Shown here piece by piece: positions 1 through 10,119 of a stretch of 64,000 nt of DNA. Position numbers and translations under genes: made by a program. Source of the DNA: Geobacteraceae bacterium (lineage in GTDB: Bacteria; Desulfobacterota; Desulfuromonadia; Geobacterales; Geobacteraceae); the NCBI GenBank assembly GCA_024281055.1, contig JAMXLF010000098.1:1-64000 (forward strand). Reading direction: 5' to 3'. Position 1 is the first letter of the stretch. Each line of letters opens with the position of its first letter. The notes under the pieces are model-generated. The model searched no databases. It had not been told where the DNA came from and worked only from the letters and a program-made list of their open reading frames with translations.

Positions 1-1159
1 CCACCCCCTCGGCCAGCTGAACCCCGGTGGCCCACGCCTCGTCCACCCCGGACCCGGTCAGGATGTTGGTGCTTCCCGACCCTTCGCCGATGCGCGCGTA
101 GCCGTCCCCGGCCAGAAAGGGCTCGCCGCGCTGCCCCGATTCCTGCAGGGACTTGGCCCCCCAGGAGCGGAGGGTTCCCCCTTCAAGGTGCCGCCAGATA
201 GCTGGGTGCGTCATCCAGTGCTGGAGGTAGCGGTAGCTGGTGCGCACGGGGCTGTCGAACCACGACGGAACGAAGATCCCCAGTGAGGCGACCCGGTCGG
301 GATAGACATAGAGGAAGCCGAATATCTCCGGCTCGGGGTAGCCGATGGTGTGGAGAACGGTGCCGGGCTTGAGTGCCGAGTTCTCGGGGAGCTCCACCAC
401 CGCTTTCATTCCCACGGCCCATTCCCGCTGGTGATTGCCGGCGGGAAGCCCGAAGTGCCGGTCGAGGGCCTGGCCCACCGGGCCGACCGGGCCGTCGCCG
501 ACCACCGTCAGTGCCGCCCGGATGTCCATCCCCGGCATGTAGCCGGCCGCGGGGGAGCCGTCCTTGTTCGTTCCCTGGTCGGTGAGCCTGATCCCCACGA
601 CCCGGTTTCCCTCGATGAGGGGGGTTCTCACGGGCGTTGCCGGCCAGACCTGCACCAGTCCCGAGGCCATGAGCCGACTCCCCACCCACTGGGTGAACTG
701 GCCGACGGAGAGGACGAGTCCGTCTTTCTTGTGGAGGAAGGGGGGGATCCAGGGTAGCTCGCAGGCGTGGTCCTTTACGCCCAGCAGGCGGATGAGCCGG
801 TCCAGTGCCCGGATGCCGAAGGAGCGCCGACTTGCGCCCACCGGGTCGCGGAGGTAGAGGACCTTCTCGTGGCTCACCGGGGCGGCCATGGGGATTGAGG
901 CGGGATCGAGGTCGGGAAAGGTGGCGCGGATGCTTCGTGCCCGGGTGACGACCCCGGACACACCGAAGCTGATGTCGTCCGCCCGTTCATAGCAGAGCAC
1001 CTGCAGCGGAGCGCCGGGCATGATGCCGCTCTCCAGCAGAATCTGGCCGGTCGTCGGGTCGATGAGCGACCGGGAGAGAGTGGTCAGGAATCCCCCCATG
1101 GCCGGCCCGAAGCCGACGCAGGCGATATCCACATCCATCGTCTGGCGTTCAACGGTCAT
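1..1159 (-). CDS. ETF-quinone oxidoreductase-like FAD protein (partial)
   Basis: This gene runs off the left edge, so its C terminus is missing; 386 codons are visible with no stop. The N terminus (residues 9-23) carries a dinucleotide-binding loop, VDIACVGFGPAMGGF, of the FixC/ETF-QO/geranylgeranyl-reductase flavoprotein superfamily, and a second glycine-rich FAD motif (GDGPVGPVG) follows further on. Such proteins pass electrons from electron-transfer flavoprotein or directly from a dehydrogenase to membrane quinone. The ATG at 1157-1159 has GGAG six bases upstream. It lies 87 bases downstream of an acyl-CoA dehydrogenase gene on the same strand, which supports a role in re-oxidising that enzyme. 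The exact electron donor is inference, and the C-terminal iron-sulfur domain of true ETF-QO cannot be seen here. Confidence 0.78.
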   Translation of the reverse strand, partial: MTVERQTMDVDIACVGFGPAMGGFLTTLSRSLIDPTTGQILLESGIMPGAPLQVLCYERADDISFGVSGVVTRARSIRATFPDLDPASIPMAAPVSHEKVLYLRDPVGASRRSFGIRALDRLIRLLGVKDHACELPWIPPFLHKKDGLVLSVGQFTQWVGSRLMASGLVQVWPATPVRTPLIEGNRVVGIRLTDQGTNKDGSPAAGYMPGMDIRAALTVVGDGPVGPVGQALDRHFGLPAGNHQREWAVGMKAVVELPENSALKPGTVLHTIGYPEPEIFGFLYVYPDRVASLGIFVPSWFDSPVRTSYRYLQHWMTHPAIWRHLEGGTLRSWGAKSLQESGQRGEPFLAGDGYARIGEGSGSTNILTGSGVDEAWATGVQLAEGV

Positions 1160-1165
1160 TTTATT

Positions 1166-1245
1166 CTCCGAAAATTCAACCCCTCCCCAGCCCTCCCCTT
1201 CTCAGGGGAGGGAGCTTCCCCCCTGACAAGGGGGGATTGAGGGGG
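1166..1245. repeat. GC-rich intergenic palindromic repeat
   Basis: C-tracts and G-tracts form nested inverted repeats (for example CTCCCCTT...AGGGGAG and CCCCCCTGACAAGGGGGG). It fills the whole gap between the acyl-CoA dehydrogenase and the flavoprotein gene and resembles the element at 16071-16166. It could fold as RNA and attenuate or stabilise the operon transcript; that role is inference. Confidence 0.55.
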
Positions 1246-1246
1246 G

Positions 1247-3490
1247 TTACGCCGGGTAATCGAGGGCCTCCGGTATCATCACTTTGCTTACCGCCATGGC
1301 GGCCCGGTCCTTGGCCAGGCGCGCACCGGTAAGGCAGATGTCAAGGCGCTGGCGCAGGAGCATGAAGGTCTGCAGCGATTCGTGGGGGCAGGGACCGGCC
1401 TTGGGGGTGTGCGAGCCGTCCGCCTCCAGTGCGTCTCCCAGGGACCTCCCGTAGTCGGCGATGCCGGGCATGATGCAGTCGAGGGCATCCAGTTGTTCCC
1501 CCTGGAAGCAGTTCTCCACGGCGTCGCGGCACCAGTCGGGATGCCGGTTGTAACCATACACCAGCTCGGCGCAGATACGACCCACCTCGCCGGCCGCTCG
1601 GGCCGCCTGTACGTGGGCAAGGTCGCTGAAAAACGTGACGAACCCCGCGAGCCCTTCGGCCACAAGCGGGTTCTCGGGGCCCCTGGCTTCCAGTTCGAGG
1701 AGGTCGAGGATCTGTTGCCGGGAGGCGAGGAGCCAGCAGAGGGCGTCGGCGGCCGGGAAGACCACGCCGTGACGCGACGAGTGATAGAGGGGTTTGCCGT
1801 CGGCGTCCTTGGTGTTCTGCAGGTAGTCGAGAGTCCAGAGCCAGAGTTCCATCGCGCTCGCCAGGGTGCAGGCTCCGGTTCCCGGGTGTTGGCTGGCGAT
1901 CCGGCGCATGTCCTTGATCCACTGGCGGAACTGCGCGAGAAAGAGCTCGTTGGTCATGGTGAGTGAAAGCTGGCGGCGCTGGACCGCTTCGGGACCCTCG
2001 TAGGTGGCTTCGAGCTGGGCGTCCATCCACTTCTGGCCGAGGAAGCCCGGGCAGTCCTCGGTGATGCCGTACCCCCCCATGAGACTCACCGCCTCGCGCA
2101 TCATGGTTGCCCCGAAGCCGGTGTTCCAAAGCTTGCAGGCGGGGCAGAGGACGTTCGTCAGGGAATCGGTGATCAGGAACTGGACAAGGGTGTCTGCGCC
2201 GAGCTCCGCGAAGCGGGCCGCATCCCGCTCGGCCTCCGGCTTGTTGGCCAGGGCCAGGTATTCGAGGGCGCCCTTTTCCAGCTCCTTGAAGAGCTTCATC
2301 TGTGCCCGCGCCCCGGTGATCCCCCGCTCGGTCAGGGCCCGCTCCTTCTCCCGCTCGAGGGGATCGAACTCGTCGAACAGGCGCGCCGTCGCGAAGCCGA
2401 GGGCGGCTCCCGCCTCACCGGTCGCCCAGACATCCACCAGCCGCTGCAGGGAGTCTTCCTTCTGCTGAAGGCCCAGGTCGTAGCGGGGGGTGCCGGGAGA
2501 GCTGGCGGCGCCGCCGCGGAAGCGACTGCGCTGGTAGCGGATCACCGGTTCCACTGCCGACAGGAGCTTGGCAGTAGTCATGATCCCCACCGGCACGCGG
2601 GTCCTGCGGAAAACCGACTCGATTACATCGCCGTGGCTGATGTTGGGGATGATGACGCCGTCCTTCACGGTGTAGCCGCCGATGATGCGGCTGGCCGGGA
2701 TCTTCAGTGACAGGATCGGATCGCTGGTGGAGGAGAGCTGGTGGACGAGCTTGAGGGTGGTGGCGCCCCGGTCGAACATCCCCGGGTCTCCCTCTTCGAG
2801 GATGACCATGGCGCTCCCCTTGATCCGGGGGTCGTCGGAATCGACCGCCGCGGTCACGAAGTTGGCGAAACCCATGTTGGTGATGAACCGGCCGCGCTTC
2901 TCCACCTGGAGGATCGGCTCTTTGCCTTCCTCCCATTCGACGACCCGCATCCGGCCGGAGAGAATGCCGGTGTCGACGCCGACGTAAGGAAGGGGCTCGG
3001 TCAGGGCGAAGGCGCCGCGCCATATCTGCCGGTCCTCGCCGGGGAGCGGCGGCACGCAGCGGCTCATGTAGGTGTGGCGTTGCTCGGGGGTGCCTCTTTC
3101 GTGGATCGGGGAGAGGGCCAGGTTGCTGGCAAGGGAGCAGGTGGCGGCGCCGCCGTCCACCCAGGAGAGTTCGAAGGCCACCAGGGCAAGGGCGAGGTTT
3201 TTGGGGCCGGGGATGAAGCCGCCGTCCTCCGGGTCCATGAAGACGGTGGTAAGGCCGACCTCGTCGAAACCGGTCAGCAGCTGGGCTTTCTGTTCATTCC
3301 ATTCGTGGGAGTTGCGGGCACCGTCCGCCACCAGCCGGGCCACCACGCCACGCGCCAGGGAGCGGGCGGACTGGATAACCATCTGCAGCTCGTAGCGGTC
3401 GGCGAAGCGCCACATGATCTGGCGGACATCGTCTCCCGGAAGGGTGCTCATGAACTCAACAGTCGTGCTCTCGTTCTTCTTGGCCTCCAT
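1247..3490 (-). CDS. acyl-CoA dehydrogenase, long form (747 aa)
   Basis: This is an FAD enzyme introducing a double bond between C2 and C3 of an acyl-CoA. The middle part holds the flavin/substrate loop RGAFALTEP (about residue 160) and the C-terminal family signature GGYGITED followed by TYEGPEAVQ, in which Glu498 sits at the catalytic-base position of medium-chain enzymes. At 747 residues it is about twice the usual 380 and longer than the 600-residue very-long-chain type; the extra 200 residues after the signature are helical and unassigned. The ATG follows a GAGGGAGA ribosome site. It is the first gene of a unit with the quinone-oxidoreductase-like gene downstream, so electrons probably go to quinone. 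The acyl substrate (fatty or aromatic-derived) cannot be told from sequence. Confidence 0.88.
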   Translation of the reverse strand: MEAKKNESTTVEFMSTLPGDDVRQIMWRFADRYELQMVIQSARSLARGVVARLVADGARNSHEWNEQKAQLLTGFDEVGLTTVFMDPEDGGFIPGPKNLALALVAFELSWVDGGAATCSLASNLALSPIHERGTPEQRHTYMSRCVPPLPGEDRQIWRGAFALTEPLPYVGVDTGILSGRMRVVEWEEGKEPILQVEKRGRFITNMGFANFVTAAVDSDDPRIKGSAMVILEEGDPGMFDRGATTLKLVHQLSSTSDPILSLKIPASRIIGGYTVKDGVIIPNISHGDVIESVFRRTRVPVGIMTTAKLLSAVEPVIRYQRSRFRGGAASSPGTPRYDLGLQQKEDSLQRLVDVWATGEAGAALGFATARLFDEFDPLEREKERALTERGITGARAQMKLFKELEKGALEYLALANKPEAERDAARFAELGADTLVQFLITDSLTNVLCPACKLWNTGFGATMMREAVSLMGGYGITEDCPGFLGQKWMDAQLEATYEGPEAVQRRQLSLTMTNELFLAQFRQWIKDMRRIASQHPGTGACTLASAMELWLWTLDYLQNTKDADGKPLYHSSRHGVVFPAADALCWLLASRQQILDLLELEARGPENPLVAEGLAGFVTFFSDLAHVQAARAAGEVGRICAELVYGYNRHPDWCRDAVENCFQGEQLDALDCIMPGIADYGRSLGDALEADGSHTPKAGPCPHESLQTFMLLRQRLDICLTGARLAKDRAAMAVSKVMIPEALDYPA

Positions 3491-3703
3491 GCTCTTCTCC
3501 CTCTGTGCTTTCCTCGTGGATTTGGATATACGGGTCCGGTTGCCGCGGAAGCCGTATAGATGTCTTCACTGGAATGATTGGGGGAAACTTGTGCGGGGTG
3601 AATTACCGCCACTTCATAAGGCTCAGGCAATTAAATGATGCGCATGGTAATATGTTTGGGTTTGGGACGCAAGTGAAATTCTGTTCATAACGTGGTGCTG
3701 ATA

Positions 3704-3736
3704 TAAAAAAAAGGGCGGGGTTGCCCCGCCCTTTTT
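3704..3736 (-). terminator. rho-independent terminator
   Basis: A 10-bp stem (AAGGGCGGGG / CCCCGCCCTT) with a 3-base loop is followed on the minus strand by nine T residues. It lies just past the stop codon of the cysteine hydrolase gene, ending that transcript. Confidence 0.9.
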
Positions 3737-3757
3737 GCATCGTCCGGTTAATCCGTC

Positions 3758-4324
3758 TCAGCGCACCAGCTTCGACAGCTTCTTGAACTCGTCGGTCCCG
3801 GCCACCCGCAGGAGCTGGAACAGGGCCGCCTCGGTGGAGGTAACGACCGCGCCGGCGGCCTGCGCTCCTTTCACTCCCACCTTCCAGTTTTCCTTGCGCC
3901 TGCTCATCACTGCGTCCTTCACAAGGTGGACGTGATAACCGGCGTCGAGGAGCTCCAGAACCGTCTGGAGCACACAGACGTGGGTTTCCATGCCGGTGAC
4001 GATCACCTGCTTGCGGCCGAGCCCTTTCAGCCGCTCCGGAAACGGGGTCTCGCCGCAGCAGCTGAAGGTCATCTTCTCCAGGGCCGGTGCGTCGAGTTTC
4101 TCCTTCAGGACGCAGAGCGTCTCGCCGAGCCCCTTCACGTACTGCTCGGTGGCCACCACCGGGATGCCGAGTTCCCGGGAGGCTTCCTGGAGGATGGAGA
4201 TGTTTCCCGTCAGCTTCCCCAGCACCGTTTCGTCCATGGCCCTGCAGAGCTTCTCCTGCACATCGATCACCACCAGCACCGCGTTGTCCCGGTCGAGAAA
4301 GAATTTATCCTTTATCGCTCCCAT
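3758..4324 (-). CDS. isochorismatase/nicotinamidase-family cysteine hydrolase
   Basis: A 188-residue cytosolic hydrolase of the isochorismatase superfamily. Family catalytic residues are visible: Asp in VVIDVQEKL near the N terminus, the Lys of LEKMTFS, and the nucleophile Cys in VTGMETHVCV. It is closest in look to the YcaC-like/'hydrolase' subgroup, so amidase activity on nicotinamide is not assured. An upstream in-frame ATG exists, but ATG 4322-4324 is chosen because AAGGAGGG lies seven bases before it and because the longer version would translate a dispersed repeat (4348-4406). It sits 90 bases after ntrC on the same strand and ends at a strong terminator, so it may be the last gene of that unit. 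Confidence 0.86.
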   Translation of the reverse strand: MGAIKDKFFLDRDNAVLVVIDVQEKLCRAMDETVLGKLTGNISILQEASRELGIPVVATEQYVKGLGETLCVLKEKLDAPALEKMTFSCCGETPFPERLKGLGRKQVIVTGMETHVCVLQTVLELLDAGYHVHLVKDAVMSRRKENWKVGVKGAQAAGAVVTSTEAALFQLLRVAGTDEFKKLSKLVR

Positions 4325-4347
4325 CGATTCCCTCCTTGTTCCACGAT

Positions 4348-4406
4348 GTAGGGGCAACCCCGCGTGGTTGCCCGGCATCAGGGCGGCCACGCGGGGCCGC
4401 CCCTAC
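4348..4406. repeat. 59-bp palindromic repeat, copy 1
   Basis: The element begins GTAGGGGCAACC and ends GGCCGCCCCTAC, with two internal hairpins around a central GGCATCAGGGC. A second copy of exactly the same length lies at 10904-10962. Differences between the copies fall in paired positions so that both keep the hairpins. Confidence 0.75.
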
Positions 4407-4414
4407 GGAATCCG

Positions 4415-5857
<1,443 letters not shown>

Positions 5858-5867
5858 AAAAAACCTC

Positions 5868-5932
5868 GTTCAAGGTTCAAGGTTCAAGGTTCAAGGTTTT
5901 ATGACGTCGAACCTTGAACGTCGAACGTTGAA
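5868..5932. repeat. tandem GTTCAAG repeat with inverted copy
   Basis: Four perfect head-to-tail copies of the heptamer GTTCAAG occupy 5868-5895, followed after a short spacer by inverted versions (CGAACCTTGAAC, CGAACGTTGAAC) to 5932. It fills the gap between ntrB and ntrC. The inverted part could pair with the tandem part in the RNA. Copy-number change would alter spacing only, not a reading frame. Confidence 0.8.
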
Positions 5933-5938
5933 CAGCTT

Positions 5939-7024
5939 TTATTGTATCAGCGGCAGCATCACCGTGAAGGTCGTCCCCCTCTTCGGCTCCGACTCCACCT
6001 TGATCATCCCCCGGTGCTCGGTGACGATCTTCTGGCAGATGGCGAGCCCCAGGCCCGTTCCCTTCGGCTTGGTGGTGAAGAAGGGGGTGAAGAGGTGCTC
6101 CATCTCCTCCTTCGGGATACCCGGCCCGTCGTCGCCAACCTCGATGGCGACCATGCGTGCCCTGCGCTCCCCCTTCTGGGTCATGCTGTAGTCGGCCAGC
6201 ACCCGGCTCGCCACGCGCACCTGGCCGTCCTCGCCCACCGCCTCGATGGCGTTCTTGACCAGGTTGAGGAAGAGCTGGGTGAGCAGGGCCTCGTCTCCGA
6301 GGATGGGCGGGATGCTCGGGTCGAACTGCTGGAGAAAGGCGATCTTCTTCCCGGATACCGCCCGCTTCTGCAGGAGGAGGATGTCTCCGACGATCTTGTG
6401 GAGATTGACCGGACTGAGCTGGAGCTTGCGCGGCGAGGCGAGCTGGAGAAGTTCCTCGACGATCCGGTCGACCCGCTGCACCTCTTTGAGGACGACCCGC
6501 GTGTAGTCCCTCAGTTCGCTCTCCTCCGGCAGTTCCCGTTCCATGAGCTGAGCCGCCCCCTTGATCCCGCCGAGGGGGTTCTTGATCTCATGGGCCAGGC
6601 CGGCGGCGAGGGTGCCGACGGTGGAAAGTCGGTCCGCCTTGCGCAGCGCCCCCTCCAGTTCACGGATGTTCGTGAGATCCCGCAGGACGAGAATGGTGCC
6701 GATCCGTTCCCCGTCGTCCCGCAGAAGGGGAGAAGTGGTGGCGCTGACCGGGGTGATGCGCCCCCCTGTGCGCAGGACGATATTTTCGTAATCGGAGATG
6801 GTCATGCCGGTGGCGGCGGTCTTGGCGACCATCTCAGTAAGGATCTCCTCGCTCCGGAAAAGGGCCCCGAACGCCTGCCCCTGGGCCTGACGGCGGGAAA
6901 TGCCGGTGATCTCCTCTGCTGTCGGGTTCATGAGGGTGACGGTGCCATCCCCGTCGAGGACGATCACCCCGTCGCCGACGCTGTCGATGACGTTGGCGTA
7001 ATATTCTCCAAGATGGTTGCCCAT
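5939..7024 (-). CDS. ntrB: PAS-domain sensor histidine kinase, NtrB type
   Basis: A soluble kinase of 361 residues: PAS domain at about residues 8-115 (GDGVIVLDGDGTVTLMNP), dimerisation/phospho-acceptor helix with the H-box GLAHEIKNPLGGIKG, and an ATP-binding domain with N box (LFLNLVKNAIEA), GDDGPGIP and GTGLGLAI motifs. No membrane segment is seen, fitting a cytosolic nitrogen-type sensor. An ORF extends upstream to 7099, but that part lies in a repeat; ATG 7022-7024 is preferred although only a weak GGGA precedes it. It is cotranscribed with the response regulator gene downstream. Confidence 0.85.
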   Translation of the reverse strand: MGNHLGEYYANVIDSVGDGVIVLDGDGTVTLMNPTAEEITGISRRQAQGQAFGALFRSEEILTEMVAKTAATGMTISDYENIVLRTGGRITPVSATTSPLLRDDGERIGTILVLRDLTNIRELEGALRKADRLSTVGTLAAGLAHEIKNPLGGIKGAAQLMERELPEESELRDYTRVVLKEVQRVDRIVEELLQLASPRKLQLSPVNLHKIVGDILLLQKRAVSGKKIAFLQQFDPSIPPILGDEALLTQLFLNLVKNAIEAVGEDGQVRVASRVLADYSMTQKGERRARMVAIEVGDDGPGIPKEEMEHLFTPFFTTKPKGTGLGLAICQKIVTEHRGMIKVESEPKRGTTFTVMLPLIQ

Positions 7025-7077
7025 GCGATGTATCCCAAGCCGGACACGCCGGAACCAAGCAGAAAAAAAGGCAATTT

Positions 7078-7165
7078 CACACGGATAACATCTGATCAAA
7101 TTCGGATAAAGGCGGATAAATCTTTTTGAATGTAAGATCAGATTGGTATCGGATGTTATCCGAAG
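7078..7165. repeat. intergenic inverted repeat (GGATAACATCTGATC family)
   Basis: GGATAACATCTGATC is repeated in inverted form as GATCAGAT...GGATGTTATCC on the other side of an AT-rich centre that also holds two GGATAAA words. It fills the gap between dusB and ntrB. Confidence 0.65.
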
Positions 7166-7197
7166 TTATCTATGCGAAACGGTATTTGCTTCATTAG

Positions 7198-8178
7198 TCA
7201 TTTTGCTTCGTTTTTCTCGGATAAGAAGGAACGGAGTTCCCGAACCAGCGCCTCCTTCTCCTCCACCCGGTTGATCAGCTCCCGGAAGCGGGCCGCCCCC
7301 GGAAGGCCCCGCACGTACCAGGAGAGGTGCTTGCGCATCTCGCGTACCGCCACCCGTTCACCTGCAAGAGTGGTGAACAGCTCCAAGTGCCGCAGCGCCA
7401 CGGTGAGCCGCTCTTTAGGGGTGGGCGGCTCGGGCTCACGGCCGGCCATGAGTGCGAGCGCTTCCCGGAATATCCACGGGTTGCCGAGCCCTCCCCGGGC
7501 GATCATCACGCCGTCGCAGCCGGTCTGGCGGAGCATCGCGACCGCGTCTCCCGCCGTGAACAGGTCGCCGCTGCCGATGACCGGGACGGTCACCGTTTCT
7601 TTCAGCTCGGCGATCTTTGCCCAGTCGGCGTGGCCTTCGAACATCTGGGCGCGGCTGCGCGGGTGCAGCGTAACGGCATCGCATCCCTCTCCCTCGGCGA
7701 TGCGGGCCACCTCGAGGAAGGTCTGGTCCGTGGCGTCCCAACCGGTACGGATCTTGATGGTCAGGGGAAGGGTGGTCGCCCGGCGCACCGCGCGGATGAT
7801 CTCCCTGACCCTGCCGGGATCGCGCAGCAGGGCGCTGCCGGCGCCACTCGCCACCACCTTGCGTACCGGGCACCCCATGTTAATGTCGATGAGATCACCG
7901 AAGCCCGCCACGAGCCGGGCTCCTTCGGCCATGCAGGCGGGGTCGTCGCCGAACAGCTGGATGCCGAGAGGCCGGTCAGCGGGGACGCTCCGCACCAGGT
8001 CGAAGCTCTTCTCCCCTTCCCGGACCAGGCCGTTGACGCTCACCATTTCGGTGAAGCAGAGGGCGGCTCCCATCTCCCGGGCAAGCAGCCGCACCGGAAG
8101 GTTGGTAATCCCCGCCATGGGGGCCAGGAGCAGGTTATTGGGGAGGACGAGGGAGCCGATCGCGAGATGCCGTGTCAT
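7198..8178 (-). CDS. dusB: tRNA-dihydrouridine synthase, DusB/NifR3 type
   Basis: A 326-residue FMN enzyme that reduces uridine to dihydrouridine in the tRNA D-loop using NADPH. Visible signatures are the N-terminal APMAGITNLPVR, the active-site segment INMGCPVRKV with the catalytic Cys, and the FMN phosphate-binding HPRSRAQMFEG...VIGSGDL...GVMIARGGLGNPW run. Length is normal for the family. It is the first gene of a minus-strand unit dusB-ntrB-ntrC. ATG 8176-8178 has only a poor ribosome site (CCGGTAAC), but no better start is near. Confidence 0.92.
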   Translation of the reverse strand: MTRHLAIGSLVLPNNLLLAPMAGITNLPVRLLAREMGAALCFTEMVSVNGLVREGEKSFDLVRSVPADRPLGIQLFGDDPACMAEGARLVAGFGDLIDINMGCPVRKVVASGAGSALLRDPGRVREIIRAVRRATTLPLTIKIRTGWDATDQTFLEVARIAEGEGCDAVTLHPRSRAQMFEGHADWAKIAELKETVTVPVIGSGDLFTAGDAVAMLRQTGCDGVMIARGGLGNPWIFREALALMAGREPEPPTPKERLTVALRHLELFTTLAGERVAVREMRKHLSWYVRGLPGAARFRELINRVEEKEALVRELRSFLSEKNEAK

Positions 8179-8206
8179 GCGTTACCGGGTGTACGAGGGT
8201 GTTTCT

Positions 8207-8223
8207 TGCCTAATTTTTAGGCA
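8207..8223. promoter_or_regulatory. 7-3-7 palindrome TGCCTAATTTTTAGGCA
   Basis: A perfect inverted repeat (TGCCTAA-TTT-TTAGGCA) 29 bases upstream of the dusB start. It could be an operator or a small hairpin ending transcription from the HD-GYP gene. Which of these is true cannot be told. Confidence 0.4.
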
Positions 8224-8297
8224 TGGTAGCATACGGAACGAAAAAGGCAAGAGGTTTTTGCAGGGGGGCCTGGTAGGCGCAGAGCCGGGATGGTTCT

Positions 8298-9932
8298 TTA
8301 TCTGCGGGTTGAGACGTTCACGCCGCTCTGCCGGCGCTTCTCCATTAACCTGCGGAAATGGGCGACCACGTTCGGGTCGAACTGGGTGCCGGCGTTTTGC
8401 TGCAGTTCCTCCAGGGCCTTTTCCGCGGAGAACCCGCGCCGGTACGGCCGGTCGGAAACCATGGCGTCGAAGGCGTCAGCCACGGTGATGACCCGCGCCA
8501 CCAGGGGGATTTCCTCCCCTTTCAGTCCTTTGGGATAGCCGGTGCCGTCGTAGCGTTCGTGGTGGTAGAGTATGCCGGGGAGCACATCCTTCAGCTGCTC
8601 GATGGGGGCGAGGATGGCTACTCCCTTTTCCGGGTGAAGCCGCATCGGGGGAAACTCGTCGTCGTCGAGCATGGCCGGCTTTTCCAGGAGCGCCTCGATG
8701 ATGCCGATCTTGCCGATGTCATGGAGGAGCCCCCCGAGCTTTGCCCGCTCGATCATCGCCTCGGGGAGCCCCATCTCCCGTGCCAGGTGCCCGGCCAGGT
8801 GCATGACCCGCTCCGAGTGTCCCTTGGTCCAGGGGGACTTGGCGTCGATGGCGTTGGAGAGGCTCGTAACGGTGCTGATGAAGAGGGTGCGCAGCTCCTC
8901 ATAGAGTCGGGCGTTCTCCAGGGCGACCGCCATCTGGGAGGCGATCTTCTCGATGGTGAAGGCGTCTTCCCGGACGAATTGTCCCGGTCGGGTGTCGCCG
9001 AGAAGGAGCACCCCCTTGGTTGTCTCCTTGCTGACGAGGGGGATGGCGAGGAGCGACTCGATGCCCGCTTTTCGGAGGGCCTTTTCGAGCAGGCCAAGAC
9101 GGTGCGCCTTGGCCAGCGACGGGAAATAGACGCTTTCCCCTTTGGTGAATGCGGTACGGGCCACGGAGGGGTCGGCGAGCCTCGTCCCGGGCCGGACCTC
9201 CGGGGGAGGGGTGATGCCCTCGCCGTGGGCGGCGGTAACGATCAGGTCACCATCGTCTTCCCCGGCTATGGCGACGAACTCGCACTGGATGATCCGTTCG
9301 ATGCTCTCCATGGCTGTCTGGATGATCCGTTCGTGGCTGAGGGACGAGGAGATCGCCTTGTTGATCTCGTCGAGCATGAGGATGACGTCGATCCGCTTGG
9401 CCATTTCCACAGCCATGTCGAGGGACTCGTCGAACAGCCGGATGTGGCTCGTCACCAGGGCGGCATGGGAAACGATGTCCCTGATCACGGCGATTTCGTC
9501 GTCGCTGAAGGGAGGGTAGCTGGCGCCACGGGCGACGAAGACCGCTCCCAGTACCTGGTTCCGGGCGACCATGGGGACCGCCAGCAGCCTGATCCGTCGG
9601 AGCAGCTTGCGGAATGCCGGCGAGATGAGTTCCGAGGTGCCGGCATCGGTGATGAGGATGTGCCGTTTCCGGCGGAGCATGTCCTTTACGAGGGGGAGCT
9701 TTTGCGGGTCGAGGGGCATCTCCCGGAATAGGGGGAGATAGCGGGCGGGCAGCCCGCAACTGCGGGCAGGGGCGAAGTCGCGGTGCTCCCGGTCAAGAAG
9801 GTAAACCGCCACCCAGCGGCTCTTGACCATTTTTTTCAGGAGCCGCGACAGATCTTTGATGACCTCGTCCACATCGGCAAGGGTGGAGAGCCGTTCGCTC
9901 TCCTCGATTGTCTTCCTGAAAATGTCCGGCAT
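8298..9932 (-). CDS. GAF-GAF-HD-GYP protein (c-di-GMP phosphodiesterase candidate)
   Basis: This is a cytosolic signalling protein of 544 residues. Two GAF-like sensor domains (about 15-170 and 185-335) precede an HD-GYP domain (about 350-530). The phosphodiesterase signature is intact: HSERVM, GGLLHDIGKIG, HPEKG, YHHERYDGTGYP and ADAFDAM. HD-GYP enzymes degrade cyclic di-GMP (some degrade 3',3'-cGAMP, a messenger known in Geobacter); which one cannot be decided from motifs. The ATG at 9930-9932 follows AAGGAAA. Its gene lies 119 bases upstream of dusB on the same strand. Confidence 0.87.
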   Translation of the reverse strand: MPDIFRKTIEESERLSTLADVDEVIKDLSRLLKKMVKSRWVAVYLLDREHRDFAPARSCGLPARYLPLFREMPLDPQKLPLVKDMLRRKRHILITDAGTSELISPAFRKLLRRIRLLAVPMVARNQVLGAVFVARGASYPPFSDDEIAVIRDIVSHAALVTSHIRLFDESLDMAVEMAKRIDVILMLDEINKAISSSLSHERIIQTAMESIERIIQCEFVAIAGEDDGDLIVTAAHGEGITPPPEVRPGTRLADPSVARTAFTKGESVYFPSLAKAHRLGLLEKALRKAGIESLLAIPLVSKETTKGVLLLGDTRPGQFVREDAFTIEKIASQMAVALENARLYEELRTLFISTVTSLSNAIDAKSPWTKGHSERVMHLAGHLAREMGLPEAMIERAKLGGLLHDIGKIGIIEALLEKPAMLDDDEFPPMRLHPEKGVAILAPIEQLKDVLPGILYHHERYDGTGYPKGLKGEEIPLVARVITVADAFDAMVSDRPYRRGFSAEKALEELQQNAGTQFDPNVVAHFRRLMEKRRQSGVNVSTRR

Positions 9933-10119
9933 AGAGACGGTTTCCTTTGTCCTTCTCTAGATTAAACCACAAAAAGCGGTATATTGCTTGCCAAAAAGCG
10001 GTTTATTGATTTACTATTCCAGAGCGCGGACGCGGTGGAAGTTCTTTGCGGCCTTGCGGCCGTCCGTGGGCGACGCGACAATAAATCCGGCGTGAGATGC
10101 AGTCAAGGAGGAAAGGTTG

